64,000 bases of DNA, taken from Candidatus Epulonipiscium viviparus. Lineage in GTDB: Bacteria; Bacillota; Clostridia; Lachnospirales; Cellulosilyticaceae. The notes beneath the pieces were generated by a model. The model worked only from the letters and a program-made list of their open reading frames with translations. It ran no database searches and was not told where the DNA came from. How positions within the stretch are numbered: the first letter of the stretch is position 1; the number at the start of each line of letters is the position of its first letter. Below are positions 8,670 through 17,935 of this stretch, one piece after another. The position numbers and the translations under genes were made by a program. The stretch spans positions 967,398-1,031,397 of the forward strand of contig NZ_CP117982.1 of NCBI RefSeq assembly GCF_030708075.1, written 5' to 3'.

Positions 8670-9377
8670 ATGACTTCATTAATTATGCAAGAACTTAAAA
8701 AACTTTGCGCTTTCCTTGTCCCTGCTGCCTTTTGGCTGATTGCTTTAGCCATTTGGTCTAGCAATGCTATCGTTACGTACAAAACTGCAAACTTTCCTGT
8801 GGCAGTAATATGGATTTTAGATTCAACCGAGCCTTATATTATGTTGACCATCATTGTGCTCGTATTTTTTCAGATTACCCCTGCTTCTTGGCGATCTGTT
8901 TCAGCTAAAATTTCGGCCACTACTATATTTTTTGTCGCAACCGCTATAATTGCTGTCAGCATTCTCGCCTTTGCATATTTTAACTATGCAACCGAGTTTT
9001 CTCAATTAGCTGGTGCGGCGGCCATAATCGAATTGGTTCTAATGTCTTTTTCTCTCATTTTCATTGTGGCTATATCCGCTTTGAGATGTTTTACTGTATA
9101 TCTCATTTTTGCTACCGGACAATTTTTTAACACAGGCAGGGTGAACTCCATCTTAATGACCTCGCTAGTTTTTTCTGCGACCTTTGCCATTATCTTTTTA
9201 TTACAAAATTTGTTTTATATCGATTTTACCGATATCTTTTTTCTCAGATCCAACAATATCTTCTGCAATATCATTTATATTTTGGTTATTTTTACCTGTT
9301 TAAGCATAATTTTTACCAAATCTAAGCAAATTGAGACTGGAGGTTACAATGAAGACGCTACTGAAGCACGAATTTAA
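8670..9377 (+). CDS. ABC-2 type permease subunit
   Basis: A 235-residue very hydrophobic protein with about six membrane spans and a short basic C-terminal tail (TKSKQIETGG), as expected for the membrane half of an ABC-2 exporter. ATG 8670 follows TAGGAGG. The 3' end overlaps the next permease gene by 29 bp, so the two are coupled. With 9349-10401 and the ATPase at 5515-6387 it likely forms one exporter; the substrate is unknown. It lies immediately after the repeat array. Confidence 0.82.
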   Translation: MTSLIMQELKKLCAFLVPAAFWLIALAIWSSNAIVTYKTANFPVAVIWILDSTEPYIMLTIIVLVFFQITPASWRSVSAKISATTIFFVATAIIAVSILAFAYFNYATEFSQLAGAAAIIELVLMSFSLIFIVAISALRCFTVYLIFATGQFFNTGRVNSILMTSLVFSATFAIIFLLQNLFYIDFTDIFFLRSNNIFCNIIYILVIFTCLSIIFTKSKQIETGGYNEDATEARI

Positions 9378-10401
9378 AAACTTAACTACGTTTGTATTAA
9401 TCTTTCTAATAGGCTCTGTTCTTATAGGCACTTCCGCAATGCTTTTGGGATCAAATCTCAAATTACAATATATTAGCAATTATGTGGCACACCCAGATCT
9501 TCATAACGACTTCTACTATCTGATAAGGGATCATCAATTATTGATAATTATATTCGTAATCGCTATAGTATACACTCAGTTTCGAGATATTAAGGATTCC
9601 AATATCTCCGAATTTATTTTGTCATTGCCATTTACCGCAAAGACAATTCTCATCTCCAAAATGATAGCAGGGGTATCGATCATTGCTGTTGCCGGAATAA
9701 TTTTTACCTCATTTTTGGTTGGCACATATCTTTATACACTTCCAATATCCAACGAACTTTGGGCTGTATTGCCGGGTGGCGAAACTCTTGCCGATGCGTA
9801 TAACGTATTTAGTATAGTGTCGATGACTTTTCGATTCACATTAAATATGGTTGCAGTCTATTTGTTTTTTGTTGCAGGACAGATGCTGATAAAACGTGCT
9901 GGTGCCGCTATCATCATTACGTTTTGTAGTGCTTGCGCCGTACCATATCTTTTCGGTTACTTATATGACCAGTTCTCGCATTACGCTTTTCAAAATCAGC
10001 TCGAAAATTTTTATCAATCTATAGTTCAAACATATATTTTTGCTATTGACAAAACACCCATTGCGTATGACGAAGCATCTTTTGTCTGGGTCCGTGTTCA
10101 TAGATTGAGTTTTGAAGAAGTCTCTCTAATTTTCACCTGTCTCTTATTGATTAGTCTTTCGCTACACTTGGTTAATATAGTAGGATTTACCAGATTTAGC
10201 CATTTCACTTGTTCCAAATGGCTTGATGCAACTCTAAAAATAATGTTTACATTGTGTTTTGCGCTACTGCCATTCTACTATTCAATATTGTTTGGTCAAA
10301 TAACTGGTATCATGCACCTGATTTTATCCGCAGTATTTGCCATCGCTGGATACCTCTTCATCAGTAAAATTATACGCAAAGATTTAGAAAGCGAGGTGTA
10401 G
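9349..10401 (+). CDS. ABC-2 type permease subunit
   Basis: A 350-residue membrane protein with about six spans: one near residues 15-35, one near 60-80 after a loop, and the rest downstream. ATG 9349 (MKTLLKHEFKNL) is preferred because GGAGG lies 5 nt upstream; the frame could open earlier at a TTG at 9331. The opening pattern of basic, then hydrophobic residues is typical of ABC-2 permeases paired with BcrA-type ATPases. Cotranscribed with 8670-9377 and 10408-11241. Confidence 0.82.
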   Translation: MKTLLKHEFKNLTTFVLIFLIGSVLIGTSAMLLGSNLKLQYISNYVAHPDLHNDFYYLIRDHQLLIIIFVIAIVYTQFRDIKDSNISEFILSLPFTAKTILISKMIAGVSIIAVAGIIFTSFLVGTYLYTLPISNELWAVLPGGETLADAYNVFSIVSMTFRFTLNMVAVYLFFVAGQMLIKRAGAAIIITFCSACAVPYLFGYLYDQFSHYAFQNQLENFYQSIVQTYIFAIDKTPIAYDEASFVWVRVHRLSFEEVSLIFTCLLLISLSLHLVNIVGFTRFSHFTCSKWLDATLKIMFTLCFALLPFYYSILFGQITGIMHLILSAVFAIAGYLFISKIIRKDLESEV

Positions 10402-10407
10402 ATCACT

Positions 10408-11241
10408 ATGAAATGGATAACATTATTTTTAGGATTAACTGTAATTTCTCTCGGTATCAACTCCTATAATTTATATACTACACGCACTGTTCTCGCAGCT
10501 AACACAAACCGCAACTCGATGTTCGATTATAGCTTCACTCTGCAACATCCCAATGGCATTGTCGAATATGCTAGCGATCAAGATCCCTATGAGCTTCAAA
10601 ATAAGATATACCAGTTTGCCGATTCTCATAATATCGACATATATAAAGGCCTCGACTACGAAGGCTACTCCTCTTTTTCCTTGGCATCTGATGATCTTGA
10701 CGCAATTGCAAATCTGCTAGGCATCACAGCAGACCTCGCTTCGCCTTATGCAATCTACCATACACACGATTTTCGCATCCACATTATCAACTTCGATGCG
10801 GAGCGCGTCACTATAGTCGTCGAATTTAAAGTTGCCAATCCGGATATCAGTGTACTAAACAATCTATTATTACAAGACACCTTTGCATTAGCCAATATTT
10901 ATCTCGGTGATCAACGCACTTTGTTGCAATACAACGAAATAACTGACGATGCCAATATGGTTATTAATGTGGAACTCCAAGATGCTACCGTCGTCCAAGT
11001 TGCTATATCCTCAGACTATTTTAGAGCAGACCAGACCGGCCTTACAGCCCCCCAAGCTGCGATGATCTCTGCTGCTCTAACGCAATTAGGACTCTCAGAT
11101 GTCGATGCCGCGCTAAACCTAATTCAAGCAACTCTGCTAGATTCTAACTACTCGGGGTCCATTAGCAATACAAACTACGACATCCTCACTTCACCAGCTT
11201 CTGATGACTACAATGATGTCAGATTTACATTCAGAAAGTAA
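10408..11241 (+). CDS. Membrane-anchored extracytoplasmic protein of the ABC operon
   Basis: A 277-residue protein starting 6 bp after the permease gene with a GAGGTG ribosome site. A single hydrophobic N-terminal segment (residues 3-20, WITLFLGLTVISLGINSY) acts as a signal anchor; the rest is hydrophilic and Asp-rich with no cysteine motif. I do not recognise a domain. Its position suggests an accessory or sensor role for the exporter, which is inference only. The gene ends the operon. Confidence 0.7.
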   Translation: MKWITLFLGLTVISLGINSYNLYTTRTVLAANTNRNSMFDYSFTLQHPNGIVEYASDQDPYELQNKIYQFADSHNIDIYKGLDYEGYSSFSLASDDLDAIANLLGITADLASPYAIYHTHDFRIHIINFDAERVTIVVEFKVANPDISVLNNLLLQDTFALANIYLGDQRTLLQYNEITDDANMVINVELQDATVVQVAISSDYFRADQTGLTAPQAAMISAALTQLGLSDVDAALNLIQATLLDSNYSGSISNTNYDILTSPASDDYNDVRFTFRK

Positions 11242-11385
11242 TAAACTTTTTTTACCACCGTTACGGCAACCGCATCGGCTCCTGCAATACGCTTAGATAC
11301 TCTCCTTGCATTATTTTATTTCAAATATACATTTTTTTCCTTTTCCGCAATACAATGATTATAGAAGATCATTTAGGAGGTATTT

Positions 11386-12042
11386 ATGCAAAAGTTATTA
11401 GTATCATCTATATTTTTATATGCCACCATTTTTCCTATTGCTGGAACAGCAATGCTTTCTGCCGCAACACCAGAACTCTTCTCCATTACCGCCCCCGTAG
11501 CTCAGAGTTGGGAGCTGATTCTGATCAATGCCGCAAACCCCGTACCCGCCGACTACCCTCTCGAATTCGTTACATTATCTAACGGCAACAAGGTAGATAA
11601 AAGAATATATCCTTCGTTACAACTCATGTTTGATACTGCTCGTGCCGAAGGAATATTTCCTAGAGTCAATAGCGGGTATCGCTCACACTCAGAACAACAG
11701 GAATTATACGATGAGCGCATTAACATGTATCTTTCTCAAGGCTCTACTCTTGAACAAGCAAGAGATCTTACCAGCGGTTGGGTTGCGTTTCCCGGAACTA
11801 GCGAGCACGAAATTGCCATTGCAGTTGATATTGGCGGCGACTGGGTAAACTCTACCAGCGATGAAGTCTATGTCTGGTTTGCCAATAATGCGCATAAATT
11901 TGGATTTATTTTGAGATACCCTGAGGGAAAGTCACATATTACAGGCATCAACTATGAACCGTGGCATTATCGATATGTAGGTGATGTAGCAACAGAAATT
12001 TACGAAGCTGGCATTACGCTAGAGGAATATCTTCTTCGTTAA
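11386..12042 (+). CDS. D-alanyl-D-alanine carboxypeptidase, VanY (M15B) family
   Basis: A secreted zinc peptidase that trims the terminal D-Ala from peptidoglycan stem peptides. An N-terminal signal peptide of about 28 residues precedes the M15 domain: SGYRSHSEQQELY, the zinc-binding pair in GTSEHEIAIAVDIGG (His and Asp), and EPWHYRYVG with the last His ligand. 218 residues, normal for the family. Ribosome site AGGAGG 6 nt before the start. The gene appears monocistronic, with 143 bp of upstream non-coding sequence in which I see no convincing promoter. Confidence 0.9.
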   Translation: MQKLLVSSIFLYATIFPIAGTAMLSAATPELFSITAPVAQSWELILINAANPVPADYPLEFVTLSNGNKVDKRIYPSLQLMFDTARAEGIFPRVNSGYRSHSEQQELYDERINMYLSQGSTLEQARDLTSGWVAFPGTSEHEIAIAVDIGGDWVNSTSDEVYVWFANNAHKFGFILRYPEGKSHITGINYEPWHYRYVGDVATEIYEAGITLEEYLLR

Positions 12043-12054
12043 TAGCCAACAGAA

Positions 12055-12095
12055 CTTCGCGCACCTCTTGCAACGTCGCACAAATATGCTATACT
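12055..12095 (+). promoter_or_regulatory. Promoter with dispersed element, copy 2
   Basis: TTGCAA (12068-12073), a 16-nt spacer and TATACT (12090-12095) form a good vegetative promoter 41 nt before the UROD-family start. The stretch 12055-12079 resembles 5395-5416. Confidence 0.65.
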
Positions 12096-12136
12096 TATCT
12101 TTCAATATAAAATTTATTTTGAAGGAGAGTTATATT

Positions 12137-13375
12137 ATGTCAGATAAAGCGATTTTACGTCAACTTGCAACGCAATATATGGACATTGCCACACTTCCTA
12201 TTCAACGAGAAACTCTAGACTTAATCAAAGCATTCAACCGGGGCGATAACACTCGTCCATTGGTGACCATTTTTCAGCTGCCTTGGAATGAACTCACTAG
12301 CAACAATGACTTTTTGAAGCTGCAATGTGAAGATAAGTTTTTGCGCAATCATGTGGAAGTATTTTTTAGACGAGAAATTTATAGATGGAATCATCATCAA
12401 ACCGATATGCCTCTTGAACCCGTTCTTAAAATCCCTTTTGCAGCAACAGTTAGTAGATACGCTCCTAATGTTCAGCAAACATTGCTTGCTACCGATCCAC
12501 AAAACAGTGTAAAGTCACACTCATATATAAATCAATTTCAGGACCTTGAGGATGTTGCAAAGATTAAAGATGTCACAGTTTCTTGCGACCGCAATCTATC
12601 AAAAGAGCGTCTAGACCTTGTTACTGCCATGATCGGCGACATCATCCCTATCCACCAAGAGGGTGGCGCATATATTCATACACCGTTATGGGATGTATTA
12701 ACAGAGCTGATGGGTGTCGAAGAAATATACTATCAGCTAATCGACAATCCTGAACTTTTGCACGCACTAATGGATAGGCTTACCAATGTTACGTTATCTG
12801 GCTTTGAGCAAATTAATAAGCTACAATTAGCAAGTGTATCAAACAATTATTGCCATTGCTCTCCCACATATACCGATGAGCTTCTTCCAGATTTTGTTTC
12901 CACCAAAGAACCAGTAACGAAAAATGCTTGGACGTTCACGATGGCTCAGCTATTTAGTAGCACTTCTCCAGCCGTTACGGCCGAGTTTGAAATTCCCTAT
13001 ATTTCTAAGATAGCAGAAAAATTTGGCATGATCTACTATGGCTGCTGCGAGCGACTCGATGACAGACTTGACATTGTTCAAACGATTCCAAATTTACGCA
13101 AAATCTCCTGTAGTCCTTGGAGCAACAAGAAAAACTTTGCCGCAAATCTCAACCCAAAATTCATTATGTCAAATAAGCCTTCGCCAGCATTCTTAGCCAT
13201 GCCAGACTTTGATGAAGCCTTTATCGAAAAAGACCTCATCGAGACCTGCGAGATTGCCAAGAGCCATGGTTTGCGTGTAGAATTTTTGTTAAAAGACGTT
13301 TCCACATTAAAAAATGATCCAAACAGGCTCGCTCGTTGGGCAAAGATCGCAATGAAAGTTGTCAATCGTTATTAA
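12137..13375 (+). CDS. Uroporphyrinogen decarboxylase-fold protein
   Basis: A 412-residue soluble protein of the UROD / methyltransferase superfamily. Features include the central IGDIIPIHQEGGAYIHTPLWDVL, ELMGVEEIYYQLIDNPELLHALMD and a C-terminal MIYYGCCERLDDRLDIV in the position of the zinc/substrate region of corrinoid methyltransferases. Many clostridial paralogues with this fold act as methyltransferases rather than in haem synthesis, and there are no haem genes nearby; the substrate is open. ATG 12137 follows GGAGAG and lies downstream of the promoter at 12068; an earlier TTG start at 12068 would overlap that promoter and is rejected. Confidence 0.75.
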   Translation: MSDKAILRQLATQYMDIATLPIQRETLDLIKAFNRGDNTRPLVTIFQLPWNELTSNNDFLKLQCEDKFLRNHVEVFFRREIYRWNHHQTDMPLEPVLKIPFAATVSRYAPNVQQTLLATDPQNSVKSHSYINQFQDLEDVAKIKDVTVSCDRNLSKERLDLVTAMIGDIIPIHQEGGAYIHTPLWDVLTELMGVEEIYYQLIDNPELLHALMDRLTNVTLSGFEQINKLQLASVSNNYCHCSPTYTDELLPDFVSTKEPVTKNAWTFTMAQLFSSTSPAVTAEFEIPYISKIAEKFGMIYYGCCERLDDRLDIVQTIPNLRKISCSPWSNKKNFAANLNPKFIMSNKPSPAFLAMPDFDEAFIEKDLIETCEIAKSHGLRVEFLLKDVSTLKNDPNRLARWAKIAMKVVNRY

Positions 13376-13385
13376 CAGCAGCATA

Positions 13386-13420
13386 AAAAGAGTAGATACC
13401 TAATAGATATCTACTCTTTT
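13386..13420. terminator. Bidirectional terminator between convergent genes
   Basis: A 13-bp perfect stem (AAAAGAGTAGATA / TATCTACTCTTTT) with T-runs on both strands serves the UROD-fold gene (plus) and the Ser-tailed gene (minus). Confidence 0.9.
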
Positions 13421-13429
13421 CTTTTATCA

Positions 13430-14059
13430 TTATATTTTTACATCTATCGAAACAGACGAGGATGAAGATGAGGATGAAGATGCGAATGCAGACGAGGATG
13501 ATGTTAATTGTTCCCACGGGTCAAAATCGTCTAAAATAGCTTCATCAAAATAGTCGCCACTCTTCCAACCTGGATAATGAGAATCAATTTTTTCTCTATA
13601 TAGCTTAATTGCTTCTCTTCTAAATTGAGCCAAAGTATATGTAGCAGACAGTCTTGTCTCTGGTTCAATCGTTTCTCTATAATCTTTATATGCCTGACTC
13701 AATTCTTCTCCATCTGTAAATCCTCTTCCCTCAGTAAATTCTCTGTGAACAATATCTATCATTTGTCTTTTGGCCTCATCTGATACCTTTATAATTTTTT
13801 GATAGCTACTAGGATCTTTCCCGTTAATACACATACTCCAATCCAAATCTGGTCTTTGCGCCGCTAATTTCTTTATATATGCCTCTGTATCTAAAAGTTC
13901 ACTATCTACATTCATCTTACTCTTCGCATTCATTTTATTATTCAACGGATTTATAACATTAGGAAATTTTTGTGTTTTAGCGCCTGTTCCCATTATTGAA
14001 TTGAAATTTCCCATGCTACCTTGAAACATTTGCATACGTGCTATATCATTAACTCGCAT
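13430..14059 (-). CDS. Hypothetical protein with poly-serine C-terminus
   Basis: A 209-residue soluble protein with no signal peptide. The N-terminal 60 residues are Asn/Met/Lys-rich and probably disordered; residues 60-185 look helical (YIKKLAAQRPDLDW, YTLAQFRREAIKLYREK); the C-terminus is a Ser tract (SSSSSSSSSVSIDVKI) ending at the stop. The Ser tract is encoded by a purine/pyrimidine repeat (GATGAAGATGAGGATGAAGA on the plus strand), prone to slippage. The start follows a GGAGG site. I recognise no family. It lies between two terminators and is probably monocistronic. Confidence 0.65.
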   Translation of the reverse strand: MRVNDIARMQMFQGSMGNFNSIMGTGAKTQKFPNVINPLNNKMNAKSKMNVDSELLDTEAYIKKLAAQRPDLDWSMCINGKDPSSYQKIIKVSDEAKRQMIDIVHREFTEGRGFTDGEELSQAYKDYRETIEPETRLSATYTLAQFRREAIKLYREKIDSHYPGWKSGDYFDEAILDDFDPWEQLTSSSSAFASSSSSSSSSVSIDVKI

Positions 14060-14214
14060 AATCCATCCTCCTAAAATAAATTGTTCTATAAATATAGATC
14101 GACTTACTTAATACACTTCTTAACATATTTTTTATCATTTTAACATTATTTATATTTTATCAAAAATATCTTTATGTTAAATATAATGTTTTATCATTAT
14201 ATCTATAAAAAGAC

Positions 14215-14244
14215 ACAAAAATAGGAGGGCTTCTGTTCCCTCCT
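14215..14244 (-). terminator. Intrinsic terminator of ABC exporter gene
   Basis: On the minus strand AGGAGGG pairs with CCCTCCT around an 8-nt loop, followed by ATTTTTG and a further T-run. Confidence 0.8.
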
Positions 14245-14251
14245 CACTAAC

Positions 14252-16315
14252 TTATATATTTACTGTGCGACTTCCTTTATTGCCTTCTCCTCCGAAATTG
14301 CCTTCTCCTAACATACTGTTTCCATCTCTGCCATCTCTTCTATCTCTCGGCATTCCATCAGCAAATTGACCTTTGCCACGACGACGCTTCTCTCTTCTAT
14401 CTCTATTATCTCTATGCTCATCCAACGAGATGGTATATCTATTCGCTTGTGTAGAAAACAATGTGTGATACTCTCCTTTTAATTCCATCAACTCTGCATG
14501 ATTTCCAAGCTCGATAATTTCGCCGTATTTCATAACCATAATCTTTGTTGCGGTAGTTGCGCTCGAAAGTCTATGCGATACAAAAATCGTGGTTTTATCG
14601 CTTCTCAATTCATCAAATTGATTAAAGATTTCTTGCTCTGCCATAGGGTCGAGCGCTGCAGTTGGCTCGTCTAAAATAAAGATATCGCTGTCGCTATAAA
14701 ATGATCGTGCTATTGCTAATTTTTGCCATTGCCCAATCGAAAGCTCGGTTCCTTTGTCGTCAAAATATCTCATCAGCGGTGTATCATATTTGTGTGGCAA
14801 TGCTTCTATATATGAGCTCGAATTACTATGCTTCGCCGCCGATTCAATTTCGTCATCAATCACTTCTTTTAATATCTCTCCAAATGCAATGTTCTCTTTT
14901 ACTGTCACTGCGTATTTGCCATAATCTTGAAACACCGTTCCAAATAAACTATACAATCCCTCTATTTCATACTCCTTTATATCATGCCCATCTAGTATAA
15001 TTCGCCCTTCTGTTGGATCATATAGCCTCATAAGTAATTTTATTAATGTCGTTTTCCCGGCACCATTCAGCCCCACGATCACTATGGAGTCCCGCGGGTC
15101 AATTGTTATATTGATATTTTTTAATACATCGGCTTCTGTTCCTGGATATCTAAATGATACATTTTCAAAGACTATTCTGTGATCAACGCCTCTCTCGACC
15201 TTACGCGCTGGCGAAATACTAGGCACTATTGTTGGCTCTGCTTGCATATAGTCTATTAGGTTATTGATAAATAATGTACATTCGTAGATAGAAGCGGTAG
15301 TTGTGATCAGCTTTGCTATTCCTGCAGAGATCGCATTTAGCGCGCCAGTATATAATGCATAGTTACCAATTTCGTAGTTGCCGTCAAAAACCCCTCTTGC
15401 TATATACACAAATAATACACAATTTACCAAAGTTGATAGTAATGATGCGCCCACATTCCATTTGCACTCATCTACAATTAGCTTTTTTAGGCCTTTATAA
15501 TATACATCAAAAACATTTGTATATTTATCAGTAAACGTATCAGTTAACCCCAACAACTTGATTTCTTTTATTAGGTCTTTATTAACTACGATTTGCGAAT
15601 AATAATTTAGTTGACGACGCTCTGTGCTACTTCGCCACATATAATTGAAATTCTTTTTTCTGAAATAAAAGTTGATAAATGTAGATGGCGTTGCGATTGC
15701 TATAATAGCCAATGCCGGCAAAATTCCTATTGCAAGTATAACGATTATGTAACTTACGATACTAATAACAGTCGAAATAATAGAAAACGTTGAAGTTAAG
15801 GCATTTAGTGGCTGTCTTGACGCCTCACGCGTTGCATTTTCGAGTTTTGAGTAATATTCTGGACTATCATAACTTGCCAAATCTACTTCTTTAGACTTAA
15901 TCATCAGTTTAATCTTAATATGGTTCCCAATTACTTCTCCCGAGATTCTAGTTAGGGTAACATATATGCGGTCTACAATACTCTTTAGCAACAAATATCC
16001 AAATTGTAGCATTAACAACCAGAGAATTATATTAAAACTTGTAATCTCATGCGTATACGACTTTGCCAATGCATTCAAAATCTCTTTTCCTATTAGCGAA
16101 CCCGTAACCGGCATCAGTCCGTTAAACACTGTCATAAACATCATTACAAAAATAATTCCTGGATTTGCTTCCCACACCAATTTTATTATATATGACATTC
16201 GCCCTGTAATTGCAACAAACATCTCTTTTACATAAGCTGGTACCTCTTTTAATTTTTTTGGTGGCTCAATTCTATACTGATCTTGTGCCTTATTATGTGG
16301 TGGCTGTGGCGGCAT
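14252..16315 (-). CDS. ABC exporter half-transporter (fused permease-ATPase)
   Basis: A 687-residue protein with a six-span membrane domain (about residues 45-340) fused to an ATPase. Walker A is GLNGAGKTT (about residue 418), the signature LSIGQWQKLA, Walker B IFILDEPTAALD, and the H-loop FVSHRLS. Exporters of this class work as dimers. Unusual is the last 55 residues, an Arg/Asp/Gly-rich tail (RREKRRRGKGQ, RDRRDGRDG) absent from typical family members. There is no partner half-transporter nearby, so a homodimer is likely. Start follows AAGGGAG; promoter at 16350-16377. Confidence 0.88.
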   Translation of the reverse strand: MPPQPPHNKAQDQYRIEPPKKLKEVPAYVKEMFVAITGRMSYIIKLVWEANPGIIFVMMFMTVFNGLMPVTGSLIGKEILNALAKSYTHEITSFNIILWLLMLQFGYLLLKSIVDRIYVTLTRISGEVIGNHIKIKLMIKSKEVDLASYDSPEYYSKLENATREASRQPLNALTSTFSIISTVISIVSYIIVILAIGILPALAIIAIATPSTFINFYFRKKNFNYMWRSSTERRQLNYYSQIVVNKDLIKEIKLLGLTDTFTDKYTNVFDVYYKGLKKLIVDECKWNVGASLLSTLVNCVLFVYIARGVFDGNYEIGNYALYTGALNAISAGIAKLITTTASIYECTLFINNLIDYMQAEPTIVPSISPARKVERGVDHRIVFENVSFRYPGTEADVLKNINITIDPRDSIVIVGLNGAGKTTLIKLLMRLYDPTEGRIILDGHDIKEYEIEGLYSLFGTVFQDYGKYAVTVKENIAFGEILKEVIDDEIESAAKHSNSSSYIEALPHKYDTPLMRYFDDKGTELSIGQWQKLAIARSFYSDSDIFILDEPTAALDPMAEQEIFNQFDELRSDKTTIFVSHRLSSATTATKIMVMKYGEIIELGNHAELMELKGEYHTLFSTQANRYTISLDEHRDNRDRREKRRRGKGQFADGMPRDRRDGRDGNSMLGEGNFGGEGNKGSRTVNI

Positions 16316-16349
16316 TTAGTAAACACTCCCTTTCTCTTAAAAATACTCT

Positions 16350-16377
16350 ATAATATAGCATATTATCTACTTTTCAA
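16350..16377 (-). promoter_or_regulatory. Promoter of ABC exporter gene
   Basis: On the minus strand TTGAAA (16377-16372), a 16-nt spacer and TATTAT (16355-16350), 35 nt before the start codon. Confidence 0.6.
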
Positions 16378-16401
16378 TTATATGCAACAATTTTGGTACA
16401 A

Positions 16402-16425
16402 ATAAGAGCCCCCTAAAACGGAGGC
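16402..16425 (-). terminator. Possible terminator after fucosidase gene
   Basis: A G+C-rich 6-bp stem (GCCTCC / GGGGGC, one G-T pair) with a 6-nt loop on the minus strand, followed by TCTTATTT. The T-run is weak. Confidence 0.5.
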
Positions 16426-16431
16426 CCCCAA

Positions 16432-17904
16432 TTATTCTATTTCTATTTTTAGCGAATATGCTACTTCACATGGTTTTGCGACAGGAGATGTTACCACAAG
16501 CCCTTCTGCAGTTTGCTTAAATTCTAATTCACCATCAGCACCAAGCATACTCACCCTCTTAACCTTATAAGTCGTATCTATGGATTTTACCAAAAATTCT
16601 TCTGCCCATCCAAAGCATATGGCATAGACAACGCCCGGCTTTGCAGTAAATCGAATCTGAGACGCATCTCCTTCTATTTCTTTTTCATTGAAAGAAGTAA
16701 ACTCATTTTTTTCAACTTTTTTTCCCTCGCCAAACACTACAAATGGACGAGTATCGTATATTGCCTCCCCATTTACCGCCATCCATGCACCAAAATCTTC
16801 TATAAACTTCTCTTCTGTTTCATCTAATGTTCCATCTGGCTTCACAGGAATGTTCAACAATAGATTTCCATTTTTACTAACGATATCGCATAGCATTTTT
16901 ATCACGAACGCTGCAGACTTGTATTGCTGCCCTACTCTATAGAACCATTTTCCAATACAAGTATCTGTTTGCCATGGCTCATCTCTGATATCGTCTACCA
17001 CACCTCTCTCTAAGTCTTCTACGCAGATGCCCTCAAAATAATCGCCATGAAAATGCAATCCGCCTTTCTTCTTATCGCTAAGCGTAAAGTTTTTACAGTT
17101 ATATACCGCCTCACATTTTCCGTTGTGAGTTTTTTCACTGTGATTATATAAATTTGCTATCGCAGCGCGACCAACTTCACCAAACGGTACGCCACCATCA
17201 GTGTATAGTAAGTCTACATCATATTGCTCCACAACATCTTTCACCCTATCATACCAGCCTTGAACAAACTCTTGGCTCGGATTATGCGGATAGCTCATAT
17301 GATTTTCTTCATGTGGAGGATAATACAAATCTTCATATGCTGGATCGTTGCCATCATATGGCACCCCTGCCCATTTGCCTTCTTTATCTGCGCCCTTGTT
17401 GGTATTAAACCATGAGTAGCTTCTTTCATGGTGCACTGTCACGCCAAATGGCAGCCCTTCTTTGTCCGCCGCATCTTTAAACATCTTGATAATATCTTTC
17501 TTAGGCCCATAATTTACTGCATTCCATTTGTGATGCTTCGAGTTCCAGTTATCAAAATTGTCGTGATGTACCGCACAAGCAACGAAGTATCTTGCCCCAG
17601 CTTTTTTATATTTTGCCACTAGCGATTCTGGGTCAAATTTCTCTGCTTTCCACAATGGAATAATATCTTTGTATCCAAACTCAGACGGATGCCCATAATG
17701 CTCTAGATGATACTTATACTGATCATGGCCTTCTATATAAATATTTCTAGCATACCAATCTCCATACATCGGAGCCGACTGCGGTCCCCAGTGTGACCAA
17801 AATCCTATCTTTGCATTTCTAAACCACTCGGGACATTCATATTTTTGAAGTGATTCAACACTTGTATCAAAACTACCAGGGGTAACTTCAAATTCAATTT
17901 TCAT
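16432..17904 (-). CDS. Alpha-L-fucosidase, GH29
   Basis: Hydrolyses terminal alpha-L-fucose from glycans. 490 residues with the GH29 catalytic barrel: KIGFWSHWGPQSAPMYGDWYAR near residue 35 (shortened here), HHDNFDNWNS, GVTVHHERSYSWF, and the likely nucleophile Asp in DVDLLYTDGG. The general acid/base is not assigned by eye. A C-terminal beta-rich part (about 400-490) is the small sandwich domain. There is no signal peptide, so the enzyme should be cytoplasmic and act on imported oligosaccharides. Monocistronic, ribosome site AAGGAG, with an inverted repeat just after the predicted transcription start. Confidence 0.92.
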   Translation of the reverse strand: MKIEFEVTPGSFDTSVESLQKYECPEWFRNAKIGFWSHWGPQSAPMYGDWYARNIYIEGHDQYKYHLEHYGHPSEFGYKDIIPLWKAEKFDPESLVAKYKKAGARYFVACAVHHDNFDNWNSKHHKWNAVNYGPKKDIIKMFKDAADKEGLPFGVTVHHERSYSWFNTNKGADKEGKWAGVPYDGNDPAYEDLYYPPHEENHMSYPHNPSQEFVQGWYDRVKDVVEQYDVDLLYTDGGVPFGEVGRAAIANLYNHSEKTHNGKCEAVYNCKNFTLSDKKKGGLHFHGDYFEGICVEDLERGVVDDIRDEPWQTDTCIGKWFYRVGQQYKSAAFVIKMLCDIVSKNGNLLLNIPVKPDGTLDETEEKFIEDFGAWMAVNGEAIYDTRPFVVFGEGKKVEKNEFTSFNEKEIEGDASQIRFTAKPGVVYAICFGWAEEFLVKSIDTTYKVKRVSMLGADGELEFKQTAEGLVVTSPVAKPCEVAYSLKIEIE

Positions 17905-17935
17905 TACTACAAAACTCCTTTATAATTAGGTAATG

